Shown piece by piece: positions 44,136-53,816 of a stretch of DNA of 54,835 nt. Each line of letters opens with the position of its first letter. The stretch's first letter is position 1. A program made the translations under genes and the position numbers. Where the stretch lies: assembly GCA_026986725.1 (NCBI GenBank), contig JALSOA010000028.1, positions 1 to 54,835 on the forward strand, read 5' to 3'. This DNA comes from Acidobacteriota bacterium. GTDB taxonomy: Bacteria; Acidobacteriota; Holophagae; Thermotomaculales; Thermotomaculaceae. The notes beneath the pieces are model-generated. The model worked only from the letters and a program-made list of their open reading frames with translations, did no database searches and was not told where the DNA came from.

Positions 44136-45047
44136 ATGGCTGAACTTGCTCATAAATTTTTAATAGAAGAGGAAAAGGTTTATCCGGGAGCATTAAGTTG
44201 CAGAGGTTGTGGCTGGGCACTTCTTGTGAGACACATTGCAAGCATTTTAGGTGAAAACACTGTTTATGTTGTCCCCGCTTCATGCTATTCAATAATCGCT
44301 GGCCCGTTTGGATTAAGCCATGTCAGGGGAAGCATTGTTCACACGGTTTTTGCAGCAGCCCCTGCAACTGCAACAGGGATAAGGGCTGCCCTTGATAGAA
44401 TGGGGAATAGAGATGCAAATGTTGTTGTGCTTGCAGGAGATGGAGGGACATTTGACATAGGTTTGCAGTCACTATCAGGGGCTGCCTCAAGGGGAGAGAA
44501 TATAATCTATGTTTGTAATAACAACGGTGCATACATGAACACTGGTATTCAAACGAGTACTGCAACCCCTTACGGGGCTGTAACAACAACCAACCCCAAT
44601 CCAAGTTACAAAAAGACCTGGCCAAAGGATTTAATGGGTATAGTTTCTTCACACAATATCCCTTATGCCGCAACATGCTCACTTGCCTATATCCAGGATT
44701 TTAGAAAAAAGATAGAAAAGGCCCAAAACACAAAGGGGTTCAGGTTCCTTATGATTGATGGGCCATGCCCTCCAGGGCACAAAACAGACCCCTCTCAATC
44801 AATATCGATTGCAAGGCTTGCAGTTGAAACAAAACTGTTTCCATTGTTTGAGGTTGAACATCACAGGGTTAAGATAAACTACTTTCCTAAAAAGGATGTG
44901 CCTGTTGAAGAATGCTTAAAACTTCAGGGAAGGTTCAGGCATCTATTCAAAGAAGAGGCAAAGGATGCTTTGAAGGAGATTCAGGCTCAGGTTGATTCAA
45001 ACTGGAAAAGGCTTGTAAAACTTGAAGAGATAAGTTATCAGTTTTAA
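44136..45047 (+). CDS. porB: pyruvate:ferredoxin oxidoreductase beta subunit
   Basis: A 303-residue subunit. CRGCGWALLVRHI (cluster), GDGGTFDIGLQSLSGAASRGENIIYVCNNNGAYMNTG is the TPP/Mg motif, and QTSTATPYGAVTT follows. C-terminal cysteine in VPVEECLKLQGRF. ATG 44136 follows AAGGAGGAG. It closes the por operon before an intrinsic terminator. Confidence 0.96.
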   Translation: MAELAHKFLIEEEKVYPGALSCRGCGWALLVRHIASILGENTVYVVPASCYSIIAGPFGLSHVRGSIVHTVFAAAPATATGIRAALDRMGNRDANVVVLAGDGGTFDIGLQSLSGAASRGENIIYVCNNNGAYMNTGIQTSTATPYGAVTTTNPNPSYKKTWPKDLMGIVSSHNIPYAATCSLAYIQDFRKKIEKAQNTKGFRFLMIDGPCPPGHKTDPSQSISIARLAVETKLFPLFEVEHHRVKINYFPKKDVPVEECLKLQGRFRHLFKEEAKDALKEIQAQVDSNWKRLVKLEEISYQF

Positions 45048-45069
45048 ATTTTAGTTCAGATAAAAATTT

Positions 45070-45096
45070 AAGCCCCCTTAAAAAGGGGGCTTTTTT
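45070..45096 (+). terminator. intrinsic terminator of the por operon
   Basis: AAGCCCCCTT (45070-45079) / AAGGGGGCTT (45083-45092) and a T-run, 22 bases after the porB stop. Confidence 0.93.
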
Positions 45097-45113
45097 ATTT
45101 TCAATCTTTTAAA

Positions 45114-45131
45114 GGGCACCATCTGGTGCCC
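45114..45131 (-). repeat. inverted copy of the tRNA-Leu 3' end
   Basis: GGGCACCA (45114-45121) and TGGTGCCC (45124-45131) flank two bases. The second arm is the tRNA 3' end (acceptor plus CCA). On the minus strand the hairpin GGGCAC-CAGATG-GTGCCC-TTT can form at the 3' end of the primary transcript, competing with the acceptor stem or helping termination. Confidence 0.5.
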
Positions 45132-45213
45132 GGGGCCGGACTCGAACCGGCACGGAGCCAAAAGGTCCGCAGGATTTTAAGTCCTGTGTGTCTGCCAATT
45201 CCACCACCCGGGC
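45124..45213 (-). tRNA. tRNA-Leu (anticodon UAA)
   Basis: A 90-nt class II tRNA with encoded CCA. Acceptor GCCCGGG/CCCGGGC, anticodon stem AGGAC/ (G)TCCT-like pair around CTTAAAA (anticodon TAA), long variable arm, T-arm GCCGG-TTCGAGT-CCGGC, discriminator A. Confidence 0.96.
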
Positions 45214-45222
45214 ACGGTTAAA

Positions 45223-45251
45223 ATATTATCAATTGAACAATCTAAAGTCAA
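45223..45251 (-). promoter_or_regulatory. sigma-70-type promoter of tRNA-Leu(UAA)
   Basis: Minus-strand TTGACT (45251-45246), 17-bp spacer, TAATAT (45228-45223), just before the tRNA start. It lies between tRNA-Leu and the end of clpB. Confidence 0.65.
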
Positions 45252-45262
45252 CATTTTTCAAA

Positions 45263-47836
45263 TTAAACCTGAAATTCAAGGGCATCTCCTTTTTTAACAA
45301 CCTTAACGGTACTTCCCGGCAAAATCTCCCCTGCAAGCATCTTTGTTGCAAGGGGATTAAGCAGATACTTCTGAATAACCCTCTTTAAAGGCCTTGCACC
45401 AAACTGAGGATCATATCCTTTGTTTATCAGGAATTCGTAAGCACTGTCATCAAGATCAAGTGAAATCTCCTGCTCTTTCAGCCTTTCTTCACTCAACCTC
45501 AATTGAATTTTAACAATCTCTCTCATCTGCTCTTTTCCAAGCCTGTTGAATACGACGATCTCGTCAACCCTGTTTAAAAATTCAGGCCTGAATGTTACTT
45601 TCAACATTGAATCAAGTTGCTTCAAAATCTCATCTCTGTTGTTCTCGTTCATTGAAAGGATTAAATCGCTTCCTATGTTTGAGGTCATAATCAAAACAGT
45701 GTTTTTGAAGTTAACAGTCCTTCCCTTTCCATCAGTTAACCTTCCGTCATCTAAAACCTGCAATAAAACATTTAAAACATCCGGGTGTGCCTTTTCAATC
45801 TCGTCAAACAGGATTACAGAGTAAGGCTGTCTCCTGACCTTTTCGGTTAAAACACCCCCTTCATCGTATCCAACATATCCGGGAGGCGCACCGATCAGCC
45901 TTGCGACAGAGTGTTTCTCCATAAACTCTGACATATCAATCCTTATTAGAGCGTCCTCTGTGTCAAATAGAAACTCTGCAAGCGCCTTTGCCAGCTCGGT
46001 TTTACCAACACCGGTTGGCCCCATAAAGATAAATGAGCCAATCGGCTTTGAAGGATCCTGTAATCCAGCCCTTGACCTTCTGATTGTTTCGGCAAGGAGT
46101 TTTATAGCCTCATCCTGCCCGACAACCCTCTGTCTCAATATATCTTCAAGTTTTAGGAGTTTCTCTCTTTCGCTTTCAAGCATCCTGGATACAGGAATCC
46201 CTGTCCATCTTGAAACAATCTCTGCAATATCCTCATCGTCAACCTGCTCTTTTAATAACTTTGATTCAGACTGAATCCTCTGCAATTCAAGGTTTGCCTC
46301 TTCAAGTTTTTTTCTTGTTTCAGGCAATTCTCCGTACTGTATCCTTGCAGCCTCTTCAAAATCTCCCTTTCTTGTTGCCTCATCAAGCTTTCTCTCAAGC
46401 TCTTCAATCTTTTCTTTTAGTTCTCTGACCTTTTTAATCTTCTCTTTTTCCAGTTGCCACCTTGCAAGCAAAGCCTTTTCTTTTTCCTTCAATTCGGACA
46501 GATGTTTCTCAATCTCTTCAAGCCTTTTCTTTGATGCGGCATCCGTTTCCTTCTTCAAAGCCTGCTTTTCAATCTCTAACTGCATAATCTGCCTTTGCAA
46601 CTGGTCGATCTCTGCAGGAACAGAATCGATTTCAATCTTTAACTTGGAGCATGCCTCATCAATAAGGTCAATTGCTTTGTCCGGTAAAAACCTGTCTGTA
46701 ATGTATCTGTGAGAGAGGGTTGCAGCCGCAACAATTGCGCTGTCAGCAATCTTTATTCCGTGATGAACCTCGTACCTCTCCTTCAATCCCCTTAAAATGG
46801 ATATAGTATCCTCAACTGTGGGCTCCTTAACTAAAACAGGCTGAAACCTTCTCTCCAGTGCAGCATCTTTCTCAATATATTTCTGATACTCGTTTAATGT
46901 TGTTGCCCCAATACACCTGAGCATTCCCCTTGCAAGGGCTGGCTTTAAAATATTAGCTGCATCCATTGAGCCTTCGGATGCCCCTGCCCCGACAAGGGTA
47001 TGCAACTCATCTATAAAGAGGATAATCTGCCCGTCAGACTTTTCAATCTCGTTAACAACAGCTTTCAGCCTTTCCTCAAACTCTCCCCTGAACTTGGCAC
47101 CTGCAACCAAAGCAGCCAGATCAAGTGCAACAAGCCTTTTATCCTTCAGGTTTTCAGGGACATCCCCTTTTACAATTCTCTGGGCAATACCCTCAACTAT
47201 TGCTGTTTTTCCAACACCAGGCTCCCCGATTAAAACAGGGTTATTCTTTGTTCTCCTTGTTAAAACCTGCATTACCCTTCTGATTTCCTCGTCCCTTCCA
47301 ATAACCGGGTCAAGTTTTCCCTCTTCTGCCAGTTTTGTGTAATCTATACAGTACTTTTCAATAGCCTGATACCTGTCCTCTGCACTCTGGTCGGTAACCT
47401 TCTGCCCCCCTCTTATATCCTTTATAGCCTGCAACAAACTTCCTTTGGTTACATTGTGATTTTTGAAAAAATCAGCAAGCATTCCAGGCTTTTCCACAAT
47501 TGCAAGCAAAAGGTGTTCCGATGATGTGTACTCGTCACCCATGCTGTCTGCAATCTGTTTTGATTTAACTAAAATAGCCTGAAAATTAGGCGACGGATAC
47601 CTTTGAACCCCCTCTGCTTTCGGAAGGGCATTTAATTTTGCATCCACCTCTTTTTCAAGCAAATCAACAAGCACCCCCGCTTTTTGAAGAAGCGGTTTTA
47701 CAATTCCCCCTTCCTGTTCAAGAAGGGATTTCATAAGGTGCAATTCGGTTATTTCAGGGTTTTGAAATAACTCTGCTTTTTCAAAGGCATCTGCTATTGC
47801 ATCCCTTGCCTTTATGGTAAATCTATCAAGATTCAT
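45263..47836 (-). CDS. clpB: ATP-dependent chaperone ClpB
   Basis: An 857-residue AAA+ disaggregase. N domain ([16 protein letters not shown]), first AAA+ domain with [18 protein letters not shown], then the long coiled middle domain (residues about 405-540) that tells ClpB from ClpA/ClpC, and the second AAA+ domain with [17 protein letters not shown] and [27 protein letters not shown]. It dissolves protein aggregates with DnaK. It has its own promoter, divergent from htpX. Confidence 0.97.
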   Translation of the reverse strand: MNLDRFTIKARDAIADAFEKAELFQNPEITELHLMKSLLEQEGGIVKPLLQKAGVLVDLLEKEVDAKLNALPKAEGVQRYPSPNFQAILVKSKQIADSMGDEYTSSEHLLLAIVEKPGMLADFFKNHNVTKGSLLQAIKDIRGGQKVTDQSAEDRYQAIEKYCIDYTKLAEEGKLDPVIGRDEEIRRVMQVLTRRTKNNPVLIGEPGVGKTAIVEGIAQRIVKGDVPENLKDKRLVALDLAALVAGAKFRGEFEERLKAVVNEIEKSDGQIILFIDELHTLVGAGASEGSMDAANILKPALARGMLRCIGATTLNEYQKYIEKDAALERRFQPVLVKEPTVEDTISILRGLKERYEVHHGIKIADSAIVAAATLSHRYITDRFLPDKAIDLIDEACSKLKIEIDSVPAEIDQLQRQIMQLEIEKQALKKETDAASKKRLEEIEKHLSELKEKEKALLARWQLEKEKIKKVRELKEKIEELERKLDEATRKGDFEEAARIQYGELPETRKKLEEANLELQRIQSESKLLKEQVDDEDIAEIVSRWTGIPVSRMLESEREKLLKLEDILRQRVVGQDEAIKLLAETIRRSRAGLQDPSKPIGSFIFMGPTGVGKTELAKALAEFLFDTEDALIRIDMSEFMEKHSVARLIGAPPGYVGYDEGGVLTEKVRRQPYSVILFDEIEKAHPDVLNVLLQVLDDGRLTDGKGRTVNFKNTVLIMTSNIGSDLILSMNENNRDEILKQLDSMLKVTFRPEFLNRVDEIVVFNRLGKEQMREIVKIQLRLSEERLKEQEISLDLDDSAYEFLINKGYDPQFGARPLKRVIQKYLLNPLATKMLAGEILPGSTVKVVKKGDALEFQV

Positions 47837-47868
47837 ACTTACCTCCTAAAATTTTCATTTCCATTCTA

Positions 47869-47896
47869 AATATAATCCAGAAACAAAATCTGTCAA
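47869..47896 (-). promoter_or_regulatory. sigma-70-type promoter of clpB
   Basis: Minus-strand TTGACA (47896-47891), 16-bp spacer, TATATT (47874-47869). ATG is at 47836. No HrcA CIRCE element was found by eye. Confidence 0.7.
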
Positions 47897-47960
47897 CAAA
47901 AATTTATAAAAAAATTATAAAGAAATCTGATAATGATATACTAAAATTTTAAAAATATGG

Positions 47961-47989
47961 TTGACTTGTTGTTGATTTACACTTATATT
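47961..47989 (+). promoter_or_regulatory. sigma-70-type promoter of htpX
   Basis: TTGACT (47961-47966), 17-bp spacer, TATATT (47984-47989). The expected start (about 47996) falls on the upstream ATG at 47994, so ATG 48021 is the practical start codon. Confidence 0.7.
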
Positions 47990-48020
47990 TAAAATGAAAG
48001 AAAAAGTTAAGGAGGAGAAA

Positions 48021-48884
48021 ATGCTCAATCAAATAAAGAGTTTTGCTTTTTTGACGGTATTAACCCTGCTGTTTGTGTGGATTGGAGGAATGATAGGAGG
48101 CCAATCTGGAATGATAATTGCTTTCTTCCTTGCATTTTTGATGAATTTCTTTTCATACTGGTTTTCAGATAAAATTGTCCTTGCCGCATACAGGGCAAAG
48201 CCTGTAAGCGAAGAAGAAGCACCTGAACTTTACTCAATAGTGAGAGAGCTTGCAACAAAGGCGGGAATTCCAATGCCAAAGGTGTACATTGTCCCATCAC
48301 CCCAGCCTAACGCTTTTGCAACGGGAAGAAACCCGGAGCATGCAGCTGTGGCGGTTACAACCGGAATACTTCAACTGCTTGACAGAAACGAATTGAAGGG
48401 TGTTTTAGGGCACGAATTGGGACATATTATTCATAGGGACATTCTTATTCAGTCCATTGCTGCAACCATTGCCGGGGCAATAATGGTGCTTGCATCAATG
48501 GCAAGATGGGCTGCAATATTCGGCGGCTTTTCCAGAGATGACGACGATGCAGGGGGAATTTTAGGGTTACTAATAATTTCAATACTGGCACCCCTTGCAG
48601 CAACCCTTGTACAACTTGCAATATCAAGGTCAAGGGAGTACCTTGCGGACAAAAAAGGAGCGGAGTTATCCGGCAACCCGCTTTATCTTGCAAATGCTTT
48701 GAGAAAACTGGACGCATACTCAAAAGAACTGCCCATGCCACAGGCAAATCCCCAGACTGCACACATGTTTATAGTTAACCCTCTAAGCGGTAAAGCAATT
48801 GCAAAACTTTTCTCAACCCACCCACCAATTGAAGAGAGAATAAAAAAACTTGAAGAGATGAGCAAGCAGATGGTTAATTTATGA
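48021..48884 (+). CDS. htpX: M48-family membrane protease HtpX
   Basis: A 287-residue zinc protease. Two N-terminal helices (residues 9-27 and 30-48), catalytic [14 protein letters not shown] with HELGH at 131-135, two more helices (about 147-168 and 183-205), and [13 protein letters not shown] with the third zinc ligand. It degrades misfolded membrane proteins in stress. ATG 48021 is chosen for its GGAGGAG and because the ATG at 47994 coincides with the predicted transcription start. Confidence 0.95.
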   Translation: MLNQIKSFAFLTVLTLLFVWIGGMIGGQSGMIIAFFLAFLMNFFSYWFSDKIVLAAYRAKPVSEEEAPELYSIVRELATKAGIPMPKVYIVPSPQPNAFATGRNPEHAAVAVTTGILQLLDRNELKGVLGHELGHIIHRDILIQSIAATIAGAIMVLASMARWAAIFGGFSRDDDDAGGILGLLIISILAPLAATLVQLAISRSREYLADKKGAELSGNPLYLANALRKLDAYSKELPMPQANPQTAHMFIVNPLSGKAIAKLFSTHPPIEERIKKLEEMSKQMVNL

Positions 48885-48921
48885 GATAAATCACCCCTCC
48901 TGATTTAAAATATTGTATAAT
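48882..48921 (+). promoter_or_regulatory. CRP/FNR-like site and -10 element of the secreted-protein operon
   Basis: TGA-GATAAA-TCAC (48882-48894) overlaps the htpX stop and shares 11 of 13 bases with TGA-CTTAAA-TCAC (12911-12923). Its centre lies 28.5 bp before TATAAT (48916-48921), near -41 from the expected start, again without a -35 box. Confidence 0.45.
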
Positions 48922-48945
48922 CAATTTAGAAAAAATCAGGAGGGG
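48894..48945 (+). repeat. 13-bp inverted repeat sequestering a ribosome binding site
   Basis: CCCCTCCTGATTT (48894-48906) and AAATCAGGAGGGG (48933-48945) are exact complements around 26 bases. The right arm includes the AGGAGG of the gene at 48949. The -10 element lies in the loop, so RNA made from that promoter lacks the left arm while readthrough RNA from htpX contains both. Confidence 0.75.
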
Positions 48946-48948
48946 AAT

Positions 48949-50916
48949 ATGTGCAAAAGGTTTATTCTTTCATTTTTAACATTTCTTTTAACTATTACAG
49001 TTTTTCCCAGAAACTCTAAATCGTTTTCAGACTCTTACAAATTTCACCTGTACTTCCCCCTTGCTTATCATGATTCCACTTACACATCTTATATAGGGCT
49101 TTTAAATTTCAACGACGACAATGCAAACTATGTTATTCACATAATAAACAGCAATGGGGAGAGGCTGGTGAATGACATTTATGGAACCCTTGAAAGCGGG
49201 CAGAGAGTTTACAGAGAGATATGTGACACAGAATTGAATTCTCCATGCTGGGTTATGGTGAGCAGCAATGAGTACCTTGCAGGTTACATGAATACAGTAT
49301 CAAACAACCTTGATGAATCATACTTTTACCTTCCAGATACTGAACTTTCTAAATCACTCTATGTCCCCCACATTGCACCTGAAACAAATTACTGGTACAC
49401 TTACACATCCATAATAAACGGTGATTTCTCAAACAGGTGTTACCCTTATTTTACTTATTTTTCAAACTTTGTGTCGCTTCAAAAACCCTCAAATCCACTT
49501 GAACAAAACTTTTTTGAATGGGTAACCGATATCTTCAATGGTTCCTTCCCTGATAATATGAGGGGATGGGGGAAGATTTACACCACTGCCAATGCAACTT
49601 TATCCGGTATGGAAGCATTCAAGGTTAAGGCTGACGGTATTTACAATGTTGCGGGGCTTTCGTTACCTACGCAATTAACAGACACCCTTTATTTCCCTCA
49701 CATTCATGTTAAGGGAAATTACTGGTGGACAGGAATTGCGATTAACAATGCTTCAGAAATAACGATCCCTGTTACAATACATGCAATGAAGGCAGATGGG
49801 ACGGAGCTTGATTCTGTAATATGGACCATTGCACCATACACAAAGTTGGTTAAACTGGCTCAGGACCTGTGGAACGATAAGGACAGGGATTTTCCATCGG
49901 ATACTGCATGGTTGAAGGTAACCACAACAGAGAAAAAGATTATAGGATATGAACTGTTTGGAACCCTTGAAAGTCAGGGAAGAAGGCTTCTTGCAGGGTT
50001 AAATTCACCGATTGAGGGTTATAAAGAAATTGTGTTTCCACATGTGCAATCAAATTCTGATTTCTGGACAGGTATAGCATTCGTAAACATATCCGGTCAT
50101 CAAACAACGGTTGAGGCATCTGCCTATAACGATAGTGGAAAACTTTTGAAAAAAATAACCATATCAGACTCTTTTAAACCGGGTGAAAAGTATGTGTCAA
50201 CGGTGAAAGACATGTTTGATAATAGTGTGCCTGATGGTACCACTTACATTAAAGTAAGTTCAGGTTACAGGCTGGTTGGTTTTGAACTTTGGGGGAATCT
50301 TACCCCTGAACAGGATTACATTTCCGGTATGCTGGCAATTCCATTTGGTTCTCCTGCTCTGAAAGAAGGGTTTGAAAGAAATCTGATAACAGATAGTAAC
50401 TGGAAAATTATAAAGGCTAAGGATAATCAATATTCTCAATATGGCTGGCAGGTTGCTTCATACCTGTCAAATGGGTATAACTACTGGAGTGAACTTTATC
50501 CTCAAACCCCCCCTCAGGGAAGTGATTATGTTGTTGGATTTTATGGTTCAACAAGCGCATTAAATCATCAGTACCTTGTTTCTCCCCAACTGGATCTGTC
50601 ATCAAACACATCTACCCTGACTTATTACTACCAGTTTGGATGGCCATCAACCGCAGTTTACCCATGCAAAGTTTATATAACTGAAGATCTGAATATGAGC
50701 GATGGTATAGACTTTTCGCAGACAACTCTTTTAAAGGAGTACACACCCTCTTACATTAAATCCCTTGACTCTTCACCTGAGGTAAATGATTTCACGGTAT
50801 GGAAGAAAGAGACGATTGATATATCCTCTTTTGCAGGGGAAAAGGTAAGAATAATATTTGAGATAAAATCAAAATTTCAGCAAACATTTCACATTGACAA
50901 TGTTATCGTGAGGTGA
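48949..50916 (+). CDS. secreted protein with four repeat modules and C-terminal adhesin-like domain
   Basis: A 655-residue protein. ATG 48949 follows AGGAGG; an upstream TTG at 48913 precedes it and is rejected. Signal peptide MCKRFILSFLTFLLTITVF. Four modules of about 100-115 residues open LYFPLAYHDSTYTSYIGLLN (residue ~34), LYVPHIAPETNYWYTYTSIIN (~135), LYFPHIHVKGNYWWTGIAINN (~244) and VFPHVQSNSDFWTGIAFVN (~359). Later parts of each module have GxxGxEL-FGxL and a final tL-y hydrophobic strand. From about 472 a jelly-roll-like domain (EGFERNLITDSNWK, LSSNTSTLTYYYQFGWP, FHIDNVIVR) resembles cleaved-adhesin/MAM-type domains. It is a likely surface or secreted binding protein. Confidence 0.82.
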   Translation: MCKRFILSFLTFLLTITVFPRNSKSFSDSYKFHLYFPLAYHDSTYTSYIGLLNFNDDNANYVIHIINSNGERLVNDIYGTLESGQRVYREICDTELNSPCWVMVSSNEYLAGYMNTVSNNLDESYFYLPDTELSKSLYVPHIAPETNYWYTYTSIINGDFSNRCYPYFTYFSNFVSLQKPSNPLEQNFFEWVTDIFNGSFPDNMRGWGKIYTTANATLSGMEAFKVKADGIYNVAGLSLPTQLTDTLYFPHIHVKGNYWWTGIAINNASEITIPVTIHAMKADGTELDSVIWTIAPYTKLVKLAQDLWNDKDRDFPSDTAWLKVTTTEKKIIGYELFGTLESQGRRLLAGLNSPIEGYKEIVFPHVQSNSDFWTGIAFVNISGHQTTVEASAYNDSGKLLKKITISDSFKPGEKYVSTVKDMFDNSVPDGTTYIKVSSGYRLVGFELWGNLTPEQDYISGMLAIPFGSPALKEGFERNLITDSNWKIIKAKDNQYSQYGWQVASYLSNGYNYWSELYPQTPPQGSDYVVGFYGSTSALNHQYLVSPQLDLSSNTSTLTYYYQFGWPSTAVYPCKVYITEDLNMSDGIDFSQTTLLKEYTPSYIKSLDSSPEVNDFTVWKKETIDISSFAGEKVRIIFEIKSKFQQTFHIDNVIVR

Positions 50917-50918
50917 AA

Positions 50919-53816
50919 ATGAAAAAAACAATGCTTTTTGTTTTTCTTCTATTTCCGTTGTTTATCTTTGGAAATGGGAGAATTCTTTATAGAAAGGTTT
51001 ATAATGGAGAATTGAAAGAGGTCATATTCAATCCGAGCAGACTTTCTGGGAAAAATAAGAAAAATTCAGCGGAGAATGTTTTAAGGGATTTTCTCTCAAA
51101 AAACAAATTGCGGATAAAAATGAAAGATCTTCAAAAAAAACAGGAAATATCCAATTCACACACAAAGACTTTAAGGTATATTCAGGTTCATTCAGGTTAT
51201 CCTGTTTTTAACAGTGAGCTGATGGCTGTGATCTATAAAGGGAATGTGTTGAAATTTGTAAATAACACATACAGAAATTTTCGCCCCCCGGTTTTCATGC
51301 CTGAGGAAATTGCAAAGAAAAAACTAATCAAAAGTAATCAATTTATACAAAAAATTGTAAGAATAGACAGAGGGTACTTCAAAACAGTACCGTGTTATTG
51401 CTTCACCGTGATAATGAAAAATGATAGAAAACTTATATACATGGATTCAAGAAATGGGAAGATTTTAAAGGAAAAAAGTCTCATAATAAACTTTGATGCT
51501 CAGGGCAAGGTGTTCTATCCAAACCCGGTTGCAACCTCTATGAACATAAACCTGACAGATAAAGATGATACAAATTATCCTGTATTGAATAATTGCTATA
51601 AAATTGTCACCCTTACAGATATTGATCCATCAGGGATCTTAAAAAACAGATTTGTTGACCTGACAGGATCTGGATTACTTTCGGCCACACAGTTTGGTAC
51701 TTATCCTGTTGCTGAATATACACCTGGAAGTGCGATGGAAACAAATGGGCATTACTTTTACACAAGAGACGATTTTGCCTTTGAAGAGGTTAATGTTTAC
51801 TACTGGATAACGGAAGCAAGAAAATACATAGAATCCCTTGGTTTTAATATCCTTCCGAACCCAGTACCGGTTAATGTGCATTTCATGGTTGATGATAACT
51901 CTTTTTATTCAGAAACAGACCATGGATTGCATTTTGGAGATGGAGGGGTTGATGATGCAGAGGATGCAGAGATTGTGCTTCATGAGTTTATGCATGCTGT
52001 AACCCATTACATAATTCCAGGTATGGGAGATTCCTGGGAGGCATCATCTCTTGACGAAGGGCTAAGCGATTACTTTGCTGCAACATTCTCAAAAGACGAA
52101 AACTTTAGAGACTACATAGGGGAATGGGATGCAACTACCTATAATCCCGGAAATCCCCCAAATTTAAGACCAATAAAAACAAACAGGCATTACCCTGAAG
52201 ATATGAGAGAGCCTTATTACCTTACAGGGCAGCCAAACATTCACTGGGACGGTGTCATATTTTCTTCCACACTGTGGCAGGTAAGAAAAGCGGTTGGCAG
52301 AGAGTTTGACAGAGACTTTATTGAATTCCTTTATCATCTTTCAACTTCTACAAGTTATCAATCTGCTGCAATGTCCCTTTACTCAGCGGATGTTTTAAAC
52401 GGAGGAGATTTCAAGGAAGCGATAGGTTATTTTTTTTACAAAAGAGGGATATTACCTGAAAGCTACCTCACTCTCCCATCGGAACAGAGTGGTGAAAAAC
52501 TGTATTTTCCATATTCAATTGAAAAAGAGGGATTCAATTCATACATTGGTCTTATTAATACATCAAACGAAGAAGAAACGATAACATTGCAGTACATTGC
52601 AAAAGAGGGGGCACTTGTTTTGAAGGAGAAAACAATAACCCTTGAACCGTATCAGAGACACTATCAAAAAGTTAACAATGACGAAATTGATACAGATTTC
52701 TGGATAATGGCAATATCAAACAATCACTTTGAAGGATTTTTATACATAATCTCAACAGACAAAAGCGAAAGTGCAATGGTGAAAGGACTCCACAATCTGA
52801 AAGATAAAATATTTGTCCCGCATATTGCCCCTGAAACGAATTACTGGGAGAGTTATTCGGCAATTGCGAATTGCAAAAATCAGCAGGTGAATGTTACTGT
52901 CGATACACATGAAGGGCAAATTCTTCCCCTTTCGAGTCCGGACAAACCGTTCACTATGAACCACTTTGAATGGTACAGAGATTTTTATAATCAAAACAAT
53001 ATTATCCCTCAACATAACTGGGTGACAGTAAATTCAGACCAATCCACTCTTTCGGCATACCAGTTTTTCAAAAGGAAGGATGTAAAACAGTTTTCCGGAT
53101 TAACCCTTGATTTTGAACCGTCTGATACCCTTTTCTTCCCTCACATACATGTTAAAGGTAATTACTGGTGGACAGGAATAGTTTTTGTAAACACCTCAGA
53201 TGCTGAGACAGAAGCAACCATTTATGGCTATGATAGAGATGGCAATCTTCTTGATTCTTTTTCTATAAACCTTGAGCCTTACAAAAAAACAGTTTGTCTT
53301 GTGCAGAATCTTTGGGAGGACAACGGAAGGCAATTCCCCAATGACACAGCGTGGATAAAGATTAAATCAAACTCTCCCTCACTAATAGGATATCAACTAT
53401 TCGGCACATTGCCTGAAAAAGGAGCAAGGTTACTTTCTGGTATAAATTCAGTTACAAATCCCTCAAATACGGTACTCTTTCCGCACATACTGTCAGGGGA
53501 AGATTTCTGGACAGGTATTGCGATAATAAATGCATCTCAAACAGATGGAACAATAACACTTGCCGCTTACAGTGATGACGGAAACCCACTTCAATCAGTG
53601 GACTTAAATATAAACCATAACGAGAAAAAGGTCTTTTTGGTGAAAGATGTTTTTTCAGGGGATGTGGCGGAACATACAGCTTACATTATTGTTAGCTCCA
53701 GTTTGCCCATTTGTGGATTTGAACTGACTGGAAATTTGAAAGCAGAGGAAAACGGAGAGATTATTCAAAGACAGGATTACATATCAGGTTTAACTGGGAT
53801 AAGCCTTGACTATTAA
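50919..53816 (+). CDS. secreted M4/M36-like zinc metalloprotease with four C-terminal repeat modules
   Basis: A 965-residue protein. Signal peptide (MKKTMLFVFLLFPLFIFG), FTP/PepSY-like propeptide (residues ~20-170), catalytic domain with HEFMH at 355-359 and SLDEGLSDYFAATF supplying the third zinc ligand, as in thermolysin/fungalysin enzymes. The C-terminal 440 residues repeat the same four modules, in the same order, as the preceding protein (starts ~527, ~630, ~737, ~851). ATG 50919 is preferred to GTG 50913, since the GAGGTG site precedes it. It lies 2 bases after the upstream stop. It likely digests or processes extracellular proteins. Confidence 0.88.
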   Translation: MKKTMLFVFLLFPLFIFGNGRILYRKVYNGELKEVIFNPSRLSGKNKKNSAENVLRDFLSKNKLRIKMKDLQKKQEISNSHTKTLRYIQVHSGYPVFNSELMAVIYKGNVLKFVNNTYRNFRPPVFMPEEIAKKKLIKSNQFIQKIVRIDRGYFKTVPCYCFTVIMKNDRKLIYMDSRNGKILKEKSLIINFDAQGKVFYPNPVATSMNINLTDKDDTNYPVLNNCYKIVTLTDIDPSGILKNRFVDLTGSGLLSATQFGTYPVAEYTPGSAMETNGHYFYTRDDFAFEEVNVYYWITEARKYIESLGFNILPNPVPVNVHFMVDDNSFYSETDHGLHFGDGGVDDAEDAEIVLHEFMHAVTHYIIPGMGDSWEASSLDEGLSDYFAATFSKDENFRDYIGEWDATTYNPGNPPNLRPIKTNRHYPEDMREPYYLTGQPNIHWDGVIFSSTLWQVRKAVGREFDRDFIEFLYHLSTSTSYQSAAMSLYSADVLNGGDFKEAIGYFFYKRGILPESYLTLPSEQSGEKLYFPYSIEKEGFNSYIGLINTSNEEETITLQYIAKEGALVLKEKTITLEPYQRHYQKVNNDEIDTDFWIMAISNNHFEGFLYIISTDKSESAMVKGLHNLKDKIFVPHIAPETNYWESYSAIANCKNQQVNVTVDTHEGQILPLSSPDKPFTMNHFEWYRDFYNQNNIIPQHNWVTVNSDQSTLSAYQFFKRKDVKQFSGLTLDFEPSDTLFFPHIHVKGNYWWTGIVFVNTSDAETEATIYGYDRDGNLLDSFSINLEPYKKTVCLVQNLWEDNGRQFPNDTAWIKIKSNSPSLIGYQLFGTLPEKGARLLSGINSVTNPSNTVLFPHILSGEDFWTGIAIINASQTDGTITLAAYSDDGNPLQSVDLNINHNEKKVFLVKDVFSGDVAEHTAYIIVSSSLPICGFELTGNLKAEENGEIIQRQDYISGLTGISLDY

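Noticed and set aside
47837-47960. CIRCE heat-shock operator upstream of clpB
   Set aside because: No TTAGCACTC-N9-GAGTGCTAA-like repeat is present; only AT-rich DNA and a standard promoter.
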